Assembly (NCBI GenBank): GCA_965224845.1
Contig: CBDDAJ010000009.1
Span: 62,001-126,000 of the forward strand
Direction: 5' to 3'
Length of the DNA: 64,000 nt
Origin: Wocania_A sp965224845
GTDB taxonomy: Bacteria > Bacteroidota > Bacteroidia > Flavobacteriales > Flavobacteriaceae
Below are positions 1 through 8,487 of the stretch, one piece after another. Numbering within the stretch: the stretch's first letter is position 1; each line of letters begins with the position of its first letter. A program made the translations under genes and the position numbers. Below the pieces are notes generated by a model that was given only the letters and a program-made list of their open reading frames with translations, made no database searches and was not told where the DNA came from.

Positions 1-618
1 GTTTTTAGAATGGATATGTTCTATAACCGAATTGTCATCATTTACATTCTGTAATACACCATTTTTTTCGAAACAATAATATAGTTCTGTTTTAAAATCA
101 TTTGCAAAACCTATGGCTAGTTCTGAAGCAATGGTGTCTGCATTCGTATTAAAAAGTTGTCCGCATTCATCATGAGTTATGGCGCAAAACACAGGAGTAA
201 TACCAGTGTTTAAAAGTACTTTAAGTGTATTGGTGTTTACTTTTAGTACATCACCTACAAAACCAAAATCTACATCTTTTACAGGGCGTTTTTCTGACAC
301 TATAGTATTTCCATCTGCTCCAGAAAATCCAACAGCGTTACATTGCCTGCTTTGTAGTTTAGCGACAATGTTTTTATTGATTTTACCGGCATAAACCATG
401 GTAATAATATCTAAAGTATCGGCGTCGGTAATACGCCTTCCATGAGTCATTTTTACCTCAATACCCATTTGATTGGCTAGCTTTGTTGCTAATTTTCCGC
501 CGCCATGCACTAAAATTTTGGGGCCTTCAATCTTTGAAAACCTTTCAAGAAAATGGTTTAAGGTTGGTGTATCATCAATAATATTTCCACCGATTTTAAT
601 AACTTTTAATGTTTTCAT
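1..618 (-). CDS. argB: N-acylglutamate kinase ArgB, C-terminus cut by window edge
   Basis: Phosphorylates the gamma-carboxyl of N-acylglutamate, the second step of arginine biosynthesis, in the cytoplasm. The 206 visible residues start at an ATG at 618 and stay open to base 1, so the last part (about 50 residues for this family) lies outside. Amino-acid kinase motifs are visible: KIGGN near residue 8, a glycine-rich VHGGGK near residue 40, and NTNADTIASELAIG in the second half, equivalent to the NADxxA nucleotide-site motif. The start overlaps the argF' stop as ATGA, which implies translational coupling as the most distal visible gene of the operon. Whether the natural acyl group is acetyl or succinyl cannot be read from this protein; the argF' active site suggests succinyl. 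Confidence 0.93.
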   Translation of the reverse strand, partial: MKTLKVIKIGGNIIDDTPTLNHFLERFSKIEGPKILVHGGGKLATKLANQMGIEVKMTHGRRITDADTLDIITMVYAGKINKNIVAKLQSRQCNAVGFSGADGNTIVSEKRPVKDVDFGFVGDVLKVNTNTLKVLLNTGITPVFCAITHDECGQLFNTNADTIASELAIGFANDFKTELYYCFEKNGVLQNVNDDNSVIEHIHSKN

Positions 619-1556
619 TTCAGATCTTCTAATATTTTTTTCAAAACCCATTGCGCTGCAAAGGTTCTGTTGTTGGCTTGCTCAATTACTATGGCGTTTT
701 TACTATCTAAAACAGCATCTTCCACAACAACATTTCGTCGCACAGGCAAGCAATGCATAAATTGGGCATTTCCTATTTTTTCTTTAGTTATCATCCAATG
801 AGCTTTTGTATCTAATACTTTTCCGTATGCGTTATACGCGCTCCAGTTTTTAGTATAAACAAAGTCGGCATTCTTTAAAGCTTCTTCCTGATTATAAATT
901 ACAGTGCTATTACCTACTATTTCAGGGTTTAAATCATACCCTTCGGGATGTGCAATTACAAAATCGACGTCCATATTTTGCATGGCATGTATAAAGCTAT
1001 TCGCTACAGCATGTGGTAATGCCTTAACATGTGGTGCCCAACTTAATACCACTTTTGGTTTTTTTACTTTTTTATGTTCTGTAATAGTCATGGCATCGGT
1101 AAGTCCTTGTAACGGATGTGCCGTTGCACTTTCCATATTTACCACAGGAACGGAGGCATATTTCACAAAAGTATTGAGCACCTGTTCACTTTCATCTTTT
1201 GCTTTATCTGTCAAGGTAGGGAATGCTCTAACTGCTATTATATCGCAATATTGAGACACTACTGCAGCAGCTTCTTTAATATGTTCGGCTGTACTACTAT
1301 TCATAACAGTGCCATCTTCAAATTCTATACCCCAGGCATCTCCGGAAACATTCATTACAATAGGATTCATTCCTAAGTTTAAAGCGGCTTTCTGGGTGCT
1401 TAACCTTGTACGTAGACTGGAATTAAAAAAGAGTAGCCCTAATGTTTTGTTTTTTCCTAATTCAGAAAACCCTAACGGATTTTTTTTCAAATGAAGTGCT
1501 TCTTGTATGGCTTCAGAGAAATTTTGAATGTCAGATATGTTGGTATACTTTTTCAT
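615..1556 (-). CDS. argF': N-acylornithine carbamoyltransferase (ArgF', probably N-succinylornithine type)
   Basis: Transfers a carbamoyl group to N-acylornithine, the Bacteroidota variant of the ornithine transcarbamylase step. It has 313 residues. The carbamoyl-phosphate site is SLRTR (47-51) with HPLQ (147-150); the loop HCLPVRRN (268-275) is typical of the N-acyl enzymes rather than classical OTC. At residue 90, in the segment STAEHIKEA, there is alanine. From memory of the family, Xanthomonas acetyl-specific enzymes have Glu and Bacteroides fragilis succinyl-specific enzyme has Pro at this place, and loss of the Glu switches the acetyl enzyme to succinylornithine. Ala therefore points to succinylornithine. 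It sits between argD and argB with 1-4 base overlaps at both ends. Confidence 0.92.
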   Translation of the reverse strand: MKKYTNISDIQNFSEAIQEALHLKKNPLGFSELGKNKTLGLLFFNSSLRTRLSTQKAALNLGMNPIVMNVSGDAWGIEFEDGTVMNSSTAEHIKEAAAVVSQYCDIIAVRAFPTLTDKAKDESEQVLNTFVKYASVPVVNMESATAHPLQGLTDAMTITEHKKVKKPKVVLSWAPHVKALPHAVANSFIHAMQNMDVDFVIAHPEGYDLNPEIVGNSTVIYNQEEALKNADFVYTKNWSAYNAYGKVLDTKAHWMITKEKIGNAQFMHCLPVRRNVVVEDAVLDSKNAIVIEQANNRTFAAQWVLKKILEDLK

Positions 1557-2680
1557 TATATTTCTTTTTTTAAAGCCTCAAAAAACACATCAACATGCTT
1601 TTTTTGAAGTGTTAAAGGAGGAAGAATTCTTAATAAATTGGGGTTTTTAGCACTTCCAGTAAACACATGATGCTTGAAAATAAGGTTTTTTCGCATGGTT
1701 GCAATTGATACATTAAATTCTAGCCCAAGCATTAAACCTCGTCCTTTTATGGCTTTTATCTGCGGTATGGTCTTAGCTTTTTCAATAAAATATTCAGAGA
1801 CTATTTTGGCATTTGTCATTAAATTTTGACATCGCATCACTTTTAAAACAGCCAAAGATGCTGCACAAGCTAAGTGATTCCCACCAAAGGTTGTTCCTAA
1901 TAAGCCGTATGAGGCTTTTATACTTGGATGAATTAAAATGCCTCCAATTGGAAACCCGTTACCCATACCTTTAGCCATTGAAATAATATCTGGTGTAATA
2001 CCATGCTTTTGATAGGCAAAGAAATCGCCGGTTCTTCCAAATCCGCATTGAATTTCATCTGCAATTAAAAGTGTATTGTATTGTTTCGATAAGCTTTCTA
2101 AGTCTTTTAAGAATGCTGTGCTAGCTTCATCTAATCCACCAATGCCTTGAATGGTTTCGATAATGATTGCACAAACATCGTTTTTATTTAATGCTTTTTG
2201 AACACCTTTTAAGTCGCCCAATTCAAAAAGCTCAACCTTTTGCTGTGCGTTTATTGGAGCTATGATTTTAGTGTTATCGGTTGCTGCAACTGCTGCCGAT
2301 GTTCTTCCGTGAAACCCGTTTTTAAAAGCAATAACTTTTGTTTTACCTGTATGAAATGATGCGAGCTTCAATGCATTTTCGTTAGCTTCTGCTCCAGAGT
2401 TGCACAAGAACAACTGGTAATCTTTACATCCAGAAAAGGCTTCAATTTCTTGAGCTAATTCAACTTGCAACGGATTTTGAATAGAGTTGCTATAAAACCC
2501 AATGTTATTTAACTGGTTGCTTAAAGAGCATACATATTCGGGGTGTGAATGCCCTATAGAAATAACGGCATGACCACCGTAAAGGTCTAAATACTCAGTG
2601 CCATTTTCGTCGTAAACATAAACGTCTTTGGCTTTAACAGGTGTAATGTCAAACAAGGGATATACATCAAACAGGCTCAT
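1556..2680 (-). CDS. argD: N-acylornithine aminotransferase ArgD
   Basis: PLP-dependent class III aminotransferase that converts N-acylglutamate semialdehyde to N-acylornithine with glutamate as amino donor. It has 374 residues, normal for the family. Visible motifs are CNSGAEANENALKLA (PLP phosphate contacts), NGFHGRTSAAV, the IADEIQCGFGRTG block with the PLP-ring Asp, and SMAKGMGNGFPIGG with the Schiff-base lysine at about residue 236. Its start overlaps the end of proC by four bases and its stop overlaps the argF' start as TAATG, so the three genes are translationally coupled. N-acetyl versus N-succinyl preference is not decidable from this sequence alone; the context favours the same acyl group as ArgF'. 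Confidence 0.93.
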   Translation of the reverse strand: MSLFDVYPLFDITPVKAKDVYVYDENGTEYLDLYGGHAVISIGHSHPEYVCSLSNQLNNIGFYSNSIQNPLQVELAQEIEAFSGCKDYQLFLCNSGAEANENALKLASFHTGKTKVIAFKNGFHGRTSAAVAATDNTKIIAPINAQQKVELFELGDLKGVQKALNKNDVCAIIIETIQGIGGLDEASTAFLKDLESLSKQYNTLLIADEIQCGFGRTGDFFAYQKHGITPDIISMAKGMGNGFPIGGILIHPSIKASYGLLGTTFGGNHLACAASLAVLKVMRCQNLMTNAKIVSEYFIEKAKTIPQIKAIKGRGLMLGLEFNVSIATMRKNLIFKHHVFTGSAKNPNLLRILPPLTLQKKHVDVFFEALKKEI

Positions 2681-3477
2681 AATTGCTCGGTTTTTATAGT
2701 GTTAATTTTATTAAATGATGCAACCATACCTTGAATTAGAGACGAGCTCAATCCCTGATGTTCCATTTGATTTAAACCTTCAATAGTACAGCCTTTTGGT
2801 GTTGTTACTTTATCTATTTCTTGCTCTGGATGGTTGCCTGTGGTAATTAATAAATTGGCGGCTCCTTCGCAAGTATGCATTGCTAATTCTTGCGCTTCGT
2901 TTGCTTCGAAACCTAATTGAATAGCAGCTTGTGTGGTTGCTCTAATTAATCGCATCCAAAAGGCAATACCACTTGCGCAAACAACAGTGGCTGCCTGCAT
3001 TTGGTTTTCTGGAATGGAAATAGATGTTCCTAAACGGTTAAAAATAGCTTCAGCAATTTTTATGCGTTCAGCACCTTTGTTATTACTACATAAACAAGTC
3101 ATCGATTTGCCCACAGCGATGGCTGTATTTGGCATTGCTCTGATAATGAATTGATCTGTTCCGACAATACCTTCCATTTTAGAGATTGAAAACCCGGTAA
3201 TAGTAGAAATAAGCACGTGCTTTTCAGTTAACAGTGGTTTAATATCTTTTAAGATAGACTCAAAATGTGCTGGTTGAACTGCAAAAATGAGGATATCTGA
3301 TTGCTTAACAGCGTCACTATTATCAGTGGTTAAAAAAACATTATTATATCCTTCAAATTCTTGAATAGCATCTAAATTCCTTTTAGTTAAATATAACGTT
3401 GTAATGGCATTGCTTGTTATTAAACCTTTGGCAATCGATTTGCCTAAATTTCCTGTTCCTATAATGGCTATTTTCAT
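2677..3477 (-). CDS. proC: pyrroline-5-carboxylate reductase ProC
   Basis: Reduces pyrroline-5-carboxylate to proline with NAD(P)H. The N-terminal Rossmann motif is AIIGTGNLGKSIAKGL, followed by the AVQPAHFESIL region and the C-terminal dimer domain with TTPKGCTIEGL. I place the start at the ATG at 3477 (MKIAIIGTG), because the upstream in-frame ATG at 3498 would add only a lysine-rich seven-residue leader and lies in a small hairpin-forming repeat. Proline synthesis inside an arginine operon makes sense because both draw on glutamate semialdehyde chemistry. The order argC-proC-argD matches other flavobacterial arginine clusters as I recall them. Confidence 0.92.
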   Translation of the reverse strand: MKIAIIGTGNLGKSIAKGLITSNAITTLYLTKRNLDAIQEFEGYNNVFLTTDNSDAVKQSDILIFAVQPAHFESILKDIKPLLTEKHVLISTITGFSISKMEGIVGTDQFIIRAMPNTAIAVGKSMTCLCSNNKGAERIKIAEAIFNRLGTSISIPENQMQAATVVCASGIAFWMRLIRATTQAAIQLGFEANEAQELAMHTCEGAANLLITTGNHPEQEIDKVTTPKGCTIEGLNQMEHQGLSSSLIQGMVASFNKINTIKTEQL

Positions 3478-3538
3478 TTTTTTAATCTTTTTTGTCATTT
3501 CCTCGAAAGAGAAAACATTTTAATTTTATGTTGATTAG

Positions 3539-3558
3539 ATTTCCGTTTTCACGGAAAT
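3539..3558. repeat. intercistronic hairpin between argC and proC
   Basis: A perfect 8-bp stem ATTTCCGT/ACGGAAAT closes a 4-nt loop, which reads GAAA on the minus-strand mRNA. The 73-bp proC-argC gap holds little else besides a second, weaker copy next to the proC start. The same architecture recurs before argG (5748-5767) and before metF (56567-56586). It is probably one of the short palindromic repeats scattered in this genome. It may affect mRNA stability, but no U-tract follows, so it is not a clear terminator. Confidence 0.6.
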
Positions 3559-3571
3559 AAAAATATATCTA

Positions 3572-4549
3572 TTAAAAGAAGTTTGCTTTTAGTTGGATAC
3601 CCTCAGTTTCTTCAAACCCAAACATTAAGTTCATGTTTTGAACAGCTTGACCAGAAGCACCTTTTAACAGGTTGTCTATACAGCTTGTAATTAGTAATTT
3701 ATTATCATGCTTATGCAAATGAATTAAACATTTATTGGTGTTTACCACTTGTTTTAAATGCAACTGATTATTTGAAACAAAGGTATAAGCGGCATCTTTA
3801 TAATACGCTTTATAAATAGATTCTGCCTCTTCTAGGCTGCCTTTAAAGTCTGTGTAAAGAGTTGCAAAAATGCCTCTGGAAAAATCGCCTCTATTAGGCA
3901 TAAAAATAATCTCTGATGAAAAATCATTTTGTAATTGTTTAACCGATTGATTAATTTCTCCTAAATGCTGATGTGTAAATGGTTTGTAATAAGAAAAATT
4001 ATTATCTCTCCATGTAAAATGTGTTGTTTTAGACAATGAAGTTCCTGCACCCGTAGCACCAGTTACTGCATTAATATGCACATCGCTTTTTAATAATCTG
4101 TTTGAAGCTAGGGGCAATAAACCCAATTGAATAGCTGTTGCAAAACATCCCGGGTTGGCAATGTAATGGGCTTGTTTAATCGCTTCTTTTTGTAATTCTG
4201 GCAAGCCATAAATAAACGTTTTTTCGTTAAAAATTTTATCGGCTTCTAATCTAAAATCGTTTCCTAGATCTATAATTTTGGTGTGCTCTGAAAAGCTATT
4301 GTTTTCTAAAAATTTTACCGAATTACCATGCCCCAGGCATAAAAATAGCACCTCTACATTTGGGTTAATAGTATTAGTAAATAGCATATCTAAGCTGCCT
4401 TCTAAATCCTGATGGATATCACTAATTTTATTGCCTGCATTTGATGTGCTGAATACAAAATTGATTTCAGCTTTACTGTGATGTATCAATAACCTGATTA
4501 ACTCCCCGGCGGTGTAACCTGCCCCTCCAATAATTCCTACTTGTAACAT
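3572..4549 (-). CDS. argC: N-acyl-gamma-glutamyl-phosphate reductase ArgC
   Basis: NADPH-dependent reductase that turns N-acylglutamyl phosphate into the semialdehyde, third step of arginine synthesis. It has 325 residues. The N-terminal Rossmann motif GIIGGAGYTAGEL is at residues 5-17 and the catalytic cysteine lies in ANPGCFATA near residue 135. The segment NAVTGATGAGTS and the HxHLGEI-like THQHLGEI follow as expected. The start ATG at 4549 lies 6 bases from the argG stop, consistent with one operon. Nothing in the protein looks damaged. Confidence 0.94.
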   Translation of the reverse strand: MLQVGIIGGAGYTAGELIRLLIHHSKAEINFVFSTSNAGNKISDIHQDLEGSLDMLFTNTINPNVEVLFLCLGHGNSVKFLENNSFSEHTKIIDLGNDFRLEADKIFNEKTFIYGLPELQKEAIKQAHYIANPGCFATAIQLGLLPLASNRLLKSDVHINAVTGATGAGTSLSKTTHFTWRDNNFSYYKPFTHQHLGEINQSVKQLQNDFSSEIIFMPNRGDFSRGIFATLYTDFKGSLEEAESIYKAYYKDAAYTFVSNNQLHLKQVVNTNKCLIHLHKHDNKLLITSCIDNLLKGASGQAVQNMNLMFGFEETEGIQLKANFF

Positions 4550-4555
4550 AATAAT

Positions 4556-5731
4556 TTAGTTATTTACTTGTTGATATATTTTATTCTGATTTCCTAGAAT
4601 CTTAATAAACCCTTTTGCATCAGCGGCAGTCCATGCTTTGTTTTCTTCACCATAACTTCCAAACTTTGCACTCATTAAATCATGTTCAGAAATTATCCCG
4701 TCTAAAGTAAAATGATATGGTTTTAAAGTAACTGTTACATTACCGCTTACTTGCTCTTGACTATTTTCTAAAAAGGCTTCAATATTTCGCATTACTGGAT
4801 CTAAATACTGTCCTTCATGCAAATGCATGCCATAAAAACTAGACAAATATTCTTTATGTTGCAATTGCCATTTAGTGAGGGTATGTTTTTCTAATAAATG
4901 ATGTGCTTTTACTGTAATTAAAGCAGCAGCGGCTTCAAAACCTACGCGCCCTTTTATACCTACAATAGTATCACCCACATGAATATCTCGGCCAATAGCA
5001 TAGGCAGAAGCCATGTTGTTTAACAATTCAATATTTTTTTCAGGAACATTCTCTTTTCCGTTTAGAGCCACCAATTCGCCTTTTTTAAAGGTTAAGCTCA
5101 CTTTTTCTTCGCCTTTTTTTTCTAATTGTGATGGATAGGCATGTTCTGGTAATGGTTTTTCAGATGTTAAGGTTTCTTCACCACCAACGCTTGTGCCCCA
5201 AAGGCCTTTGTTTACAGAGTATTTTGCTTTTTCCCAAGACATATCGATGCCATTGCTTTTTAAGTAATCAATCTCTTCCTGTCTGGTTAATTTTTGATCT
5301 CTAATAGGAGTAATAATGTTGATTTCTGGCGATAATGTTTGAAAAATCATATCGAAACGCACCTGATCGTTTCCGGCACCTGTGCTACCGTGTGCTATAT
5401 ATTGAGCGCCTATGCTTTTAGCATATTCAACAATTTCAATGGCTTGAATTATACGTTCTGCACTTACTGATAAAGGGTAGGTATTATTTTTTAAAACATT
5501 CCCGAAGATTAAATACTTAACTACTTTTTGATAAAAAGTAGTTACGGCATCTATATTTTTGTAAGTAGTAACCCCCATTTTATAAGCGTTACTTTCTATG
5601 GTATTAATTTCTTCTTTGGTAAATCCACCTGTATTTACACTTACGGCATGTACTTCGAATTCTTTTGACAAGCTTACGGCACAATACGAAGTATCTAACC
5701 CGCCACTGTAGGCAATAACTAATTTTTTCAT
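4556..5731 (-). CDS. argG: argininosuccinate synthase ArgG
   Basis: Condenses citrulline and aspartate with ATP to argininosuccinate, the penultimate step of arginine synthesis. The ATP-binding P-loop AYSGGLDTSY is at the N-terminus, followed by the family blocks AHGSTGAGNDQVRF and KYSVNKGLWGTSVGGEE. I use the ATG at 5731 (MKKLVIAYSGG). The upstream in-frame ATG at 5755 would add eight residues and is embedded in a perfect hairpin (5748-5767), so it is unlikely to be the real start. In-frame length from 5731 is 391 residues. The next step, argininosuccinate lyase (argH), is not in the window. Confidence 0.94.
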   Translation of the reverse strand: MKKLVIAYSGGLDTSYCAVSLSKEFEVHAVSVNTGGFTKEEINTIESNAYKMGVTTYKNIDAVTTFYQKVVKYLIFGNVLKNNTYPLSVSAERIIQAIEIVEYAKSIGAQYIAHGSTGAGNDQVRFDMIFQTLSPEINIITPIRDQKLTRQEEIDYLKSNGIDMSWEKAKYSVNKGLWGTSVGGEETLTSEKPLPEHAYPSQLEKKGEEKVSLTFKKGELVALNGKENVPEKNIELLNNMASAYAIGRDIHVGDTIVGIKGRVGFEAAAALITVKAHHLLEKHTLTKWQLQHKEYLSSFYGMHLHEGQYLDPVMRNIEAFLENSQEQVSGNVTVTLKPYHFTLDGIISEHDLMSAKFGSYGEENKAWTAADAKGFIKILGNQNKIYQQVNN

Positions 5732-5747
5732 TTTATTATCTTTTTTT

Positions 5748-5767
5748 ATTTCCATGAAAATGGAAAT
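5748..5767. repeat. hairpin between GNAT gene and argG
   Basis: Perfect 8-bp stem ATTTCCAT/ATGGAAAT around a 4-nt loop, filling almost all of the space between the GNAT stop and the argG start. It has the same design as the hairpin at 3539-3558. Because it overlaps the farther upstream argG ATG (5755), it supports the downstream start at 5731. Function unknown; it is probably a short palindromic repeat. Confidence 0.6.
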
Positions 5768-6391
5768 CTACTTTTTATTCTTTTTAAAAAACATGCTCTG
5801 TTTTATGTTCTTTAACCTTGTCCAAACTTTTTTATCGTAATTGTGTTTATGTATTTTGGCCCCTTCTTTTTTATTAGGATCAAACAGCATTCCGGTACAC
5901 AAACACATAGATTGGTTTGTTCTTTGTAAAACATCATAGTTTTTACAGGTCTGACAGCCATTCCAAAAAGATTGATCGTCTGTTAATTCTGAAAATGTAA
6001 CAGGTTTATAGCCTAAATCACTATTCATTTTCATAACTGCTAAGCCTGTGGTAATACTAAAGACTTTAGAGTTAGGAAACTTGTTTCTTGAATGCTCAAA
6101 AATTTTCTTTTTAATCTGTTTAGCTAAGCCTTTCCCTCTATAATCTGGATGCACAATTAACCCGGAGTTGGCAACAAACTTTCCGTGGCCCCAGGCTTCT
6201 ATATAGCAAAAACCAGCAAAAGTGTTTCCGTCTAAGGCTATTACAGCATTACCATTTTTCATTTTAGTAATAACGTATTCCGGAGTACGTCTGGCAATAC
6301 CAGTGCCTCTAACATTTGCAGAGTCTGCAATAGTATCGCAAATGTCTTTGGCGTATATACTATGTGATTTATCAGCAATAACGATTTTCAT
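5768..6391 (-). CDS. GNAT family N-acyltransferase, first gene of arginine operon
   Basis: Cytoplasmic GNAT-fold acyltransferase of 207 residues. The acyl-CoA pyrophosphate loop RGKGLA is at 85-90 after the beta-strand GLIVHPDY. The C-terminal part carries four cysteines as CxxC (146, 149) and CxC (163, 165), a likely metal site that is unusual for plain GNATs. It is the promoter-proximal gene of the arginine operon, 13 bp before the argG ATG-proximal hairpin. No argA or argJ is seen in the visible operon, so this protein is the best local candidate for the first step, acylation of glutamate (acetyl or succinyl). That role is inference from position; it could also modify another substrate. 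Confidence 0.85.
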   Translation of the reverse strand: MKIVIADKSHSIYAKDICDTIADSANVRGTGIARRTPEYVITKMKNGNAVIALDGNTFAGFCYIEAWGHGKFVANSGLIVHPDYRGKGLAKQIKKKIFEHSRNKFPNSKVFSITTGLAVMKMNSDLGYKPVTFSELTDDQSFWNGCQTCKNYDVLQRTNQSMCLCTGMLFDPNKKEGAKIHKHNYDKKVWTRLKNIKQSMFFKKNKK

Positions 6392-6894
6392 TGGTTACTT
6401 CTTGTTATTTTCTTCTAAGGTTTAATGCCATCTTACGATTTCATTATTTAGATTGTTTTATTTTTTGAAATATTGATTTTTTGAAAAGCTGAACCGGACT
6501 CACCTAAGTTCAATAAATTTATGAAATACCCTTACGGGCGACGCGGGAAAATGCGACGTATAAAACTTATATTATTTAAAGAAATAATAATGGTTTGAAG
6601 TTGTAATGTGAAATTTGATATAAACATGATAAAAAAATAAAATTAAACGTAACGGGTGTTAAAGCTGAATAGAAGAATTAGCGACGGCGGTTGCGTAACC
6701 GCAAACCGGGAGAAAACGTACGTATTTTATTTTTTTGTGAATTCATTGGTGTAAAACTAAAAATTAAATTTTAGTAATAACCATAGTTTTATGGTTTTTT
6801 GAAAATAATTATGAAATTTTATTTAAAACACTCATTTTTCTTTTAATTTTTCATTTGTAAGAGGTAATATTTAAAATATCGTTTTCTCAAAGAA
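6392..6894 (-). other. long non-coding stretch upstream of arginine operon
   Basis: A 503-base gap between the aldehyde dehydrogenase stop and the arginine operon start. Most is AT-rich, but 6480-6725 contains GC-rich patches out of keeping with the surroundings: CGGGCGACGCGGG near 6536, ATGCGACG near 6551, and a perfect hairpin GCGGTT-GCGT-AACCGC at 6688-6703 inside AGCGACGG...CCGGGAG. I found no open reading frame and no TAnnTTTG promoter on the minus strand. It may hold a structured leader RNA for the arginine operon or the remnant of a mobile or repeat element; I do not recognise it. Confidence 0.4.
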
Positions 6895-8487
6895 TCACAA
6901 TATATAATCGGTACTTATGAAATTGGACGATTTTTTCTCTAATAATTCATTTAAAATGGCATTATTGTAATCGTTGTCTTTTGAAGCAACAAAAGTTCTT
7001 ATAGAAAATGAACGAAGTGCATCATGCACACTTAATGTTCCATATGCCGAGTCTTTTCTTCCTGTAAAAGGGTAAACATCTGGACCTCTCTGGCAAGAAC
7101 TGTTTAAGTTTACTCGACAAACTAAATTTACCAAAGTATCAATTAAAGGCGACAGCGTATTTATGTTTTTTCCAAACAGGCTTACTTGTTGTCCGTAATT
7201 AGATTCTGCCATATCATCTAAAGGCTCTTCAATATCAGAGAAAGAAACAATTGGAACCACTGGTCCAAATTGCTCTTCTTTAAATACGCGCATGGCTTTA
7301 GTTACTGGATATAAAACCGCAGGGAAAATATAATTTTCAGATGTTTTACCACCTTTTTTATTTAGAACATTCGCGCCTTTTTCAATAGCATCATCAATAA
7401 GTTCTTGAATATATGCTGGTTTGTCTTTTTCTGGAAGCGGTGTTAATTTTACTCCAGCTTCCCATGGGTTGCCGTATTTAAGCTGATCGACTTTAAAAGC
7501 AAACCGTCTATTAAATTCTTCAACCACAGATTCATGAACATAAATAACTTTAAGTGCAGTACAACGTTGGCCATTAAAAGATAATGAACCGGCTATGCAC
7601 TCTTCTACGGCTAAATCTAAATCGGCATCAGGTAAAACGATTGCAGGATTTTTTGCTTCTAAACCTAACACCATCCTTAATCTGTTCCCTTTTGGGTGCT
7701 GCGCTTGTAAAGCATTAGCAGATTTACTATTTCCTATTAATGCCAATACATCTATTTTTCCAGATTGCATAATAGGGGTAGCCAAAACACGACCTCTGCC
7801 ATAAACGATGTTTACTACACCTTCTGGGAAACTACTTTGAAAAGCATCCAATAGTGGAGAAATTAGTAAAACCCCAAGTTTTGCAGGTTTAAATATTACA
7901 GGGTTCCCCATAATCAATGCAGGGATTAGCAAGGTAAAGGTTTCATTTAAAGGATAATTATACGGCCCTAAACATAAAACAACACCTAAAGGTCCTCGGC
8001 GAATGTGTGCATAAACACCGGAGTTTTTTTCAAATTTTGCAGAGTCTCTATCTATTTGCTTATAAGCTTCAATAGTATCGTAAATATAATCTACAGTTCT
8101 ATCAAATTCTTTTTCCGAATCAGGAAGGTTTTTACCTATCTCCCACATTAAAAGCTTAACAACTTCTTCTCGTTTGGTTTTCATTTGTTCTACAAAAACC
8201 TCCATACAAGCTATTCTGTCTGCAACTTTCATTGTAGGCCACAAGCCTTTGCCATTATCATAAGCAGATGTTGCAGAATGAAGTGCTTCTAAAGCTTCTT
8301 TTTCGCCTAGCTGAGGGATGCTTCCCAAAAGTGTTGGTTTATACTTCTCTGTAGAAGAAATAGTTGAGTATACTTTTGCCGAATCACCTTTCCATTGTTT
8401 TAGTTCGCCATTAACTAAATAGGTTTTTTGATTTAAAATGGAGTTCACCTTAAAGGCTTCTGGAATTTCTGAAAAAGTCGGTTTCAT
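6895..8487 (-). CDS. gapN: GapN-like NADP-dependent aldehyde dehydrogenase
   Basis: Aldehyde dehydrogenase superfamily protein of 530 residues, most like non-phosphorylating glyceraldehyde-3-phosphate dehydrogenase, which oxidises G3P directly to 3-phosphoglycerate and makes NADPH. Visible features: coenzyme segment GPYNYPLNE, LGLEAKNP with the general-base Glu near residue 275, and catalytic Cys309 in FNGQRCTALK. The EEQFGPVVPIVSF block follows near the C-terminus. GapN-type enzymes are common in flavobacteria. It stands alone, with long non-coding stretches on both sides. A related semialdehyde dehydrogenase specificity cannot be excluded. Confidence 0.83.
   Translation of the reverse strand: MKPTFSEIPEAFKVNSILNQKTYLVNGELKQWKGDSAKVYSTISSTEKYKPTLLGSIPQLGEKEALEALHSATSAYDNGKGLWPTMKVADRIACMEVFVEQMKTKREEVVKLLMWEIGKNLPDSEKEFDRTVDYIYDTIEAYKQIDRDSAKFEKNSGVYAHIRRGPLGVVLCLGPYNYPLNETFTLLIPALIMGNPVIFKPAKLGVLLISPLLDAFQSSFPEGVVNIVYGRGRVLATPIMQSGKIDVLALIGNSKSANALQAQHPKGNRLRMVLGLEAKNPAIVLPDADLDLAVEECIAGSLSFNGQRCTALKVIYVHESVVEEFNRRFAFKVDQLKYGNPWEAGVKLTPLPEKDKPAYIQELIDDAIEKGANVLNKKGGKTSENYIFPAVLYPVTKAMRVFKEEQFGPVVPIVSFSDIEEPLDDMAESNYGQQVSLFGKNINTLSPLIDTLVNLVCRVNLNSSCQRGPDVYPFTGRKDSAYGTLSVHDALRSFSIRTFVASKDNDYNNAILNELLEKKSSNFISTDYIL

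Noticed and set aside
473..760. Plus-strand reading frame of 95 codons over argB and argF'
   Set aside because: It is antisense to two clear genes and has no domain; a shadow frame.
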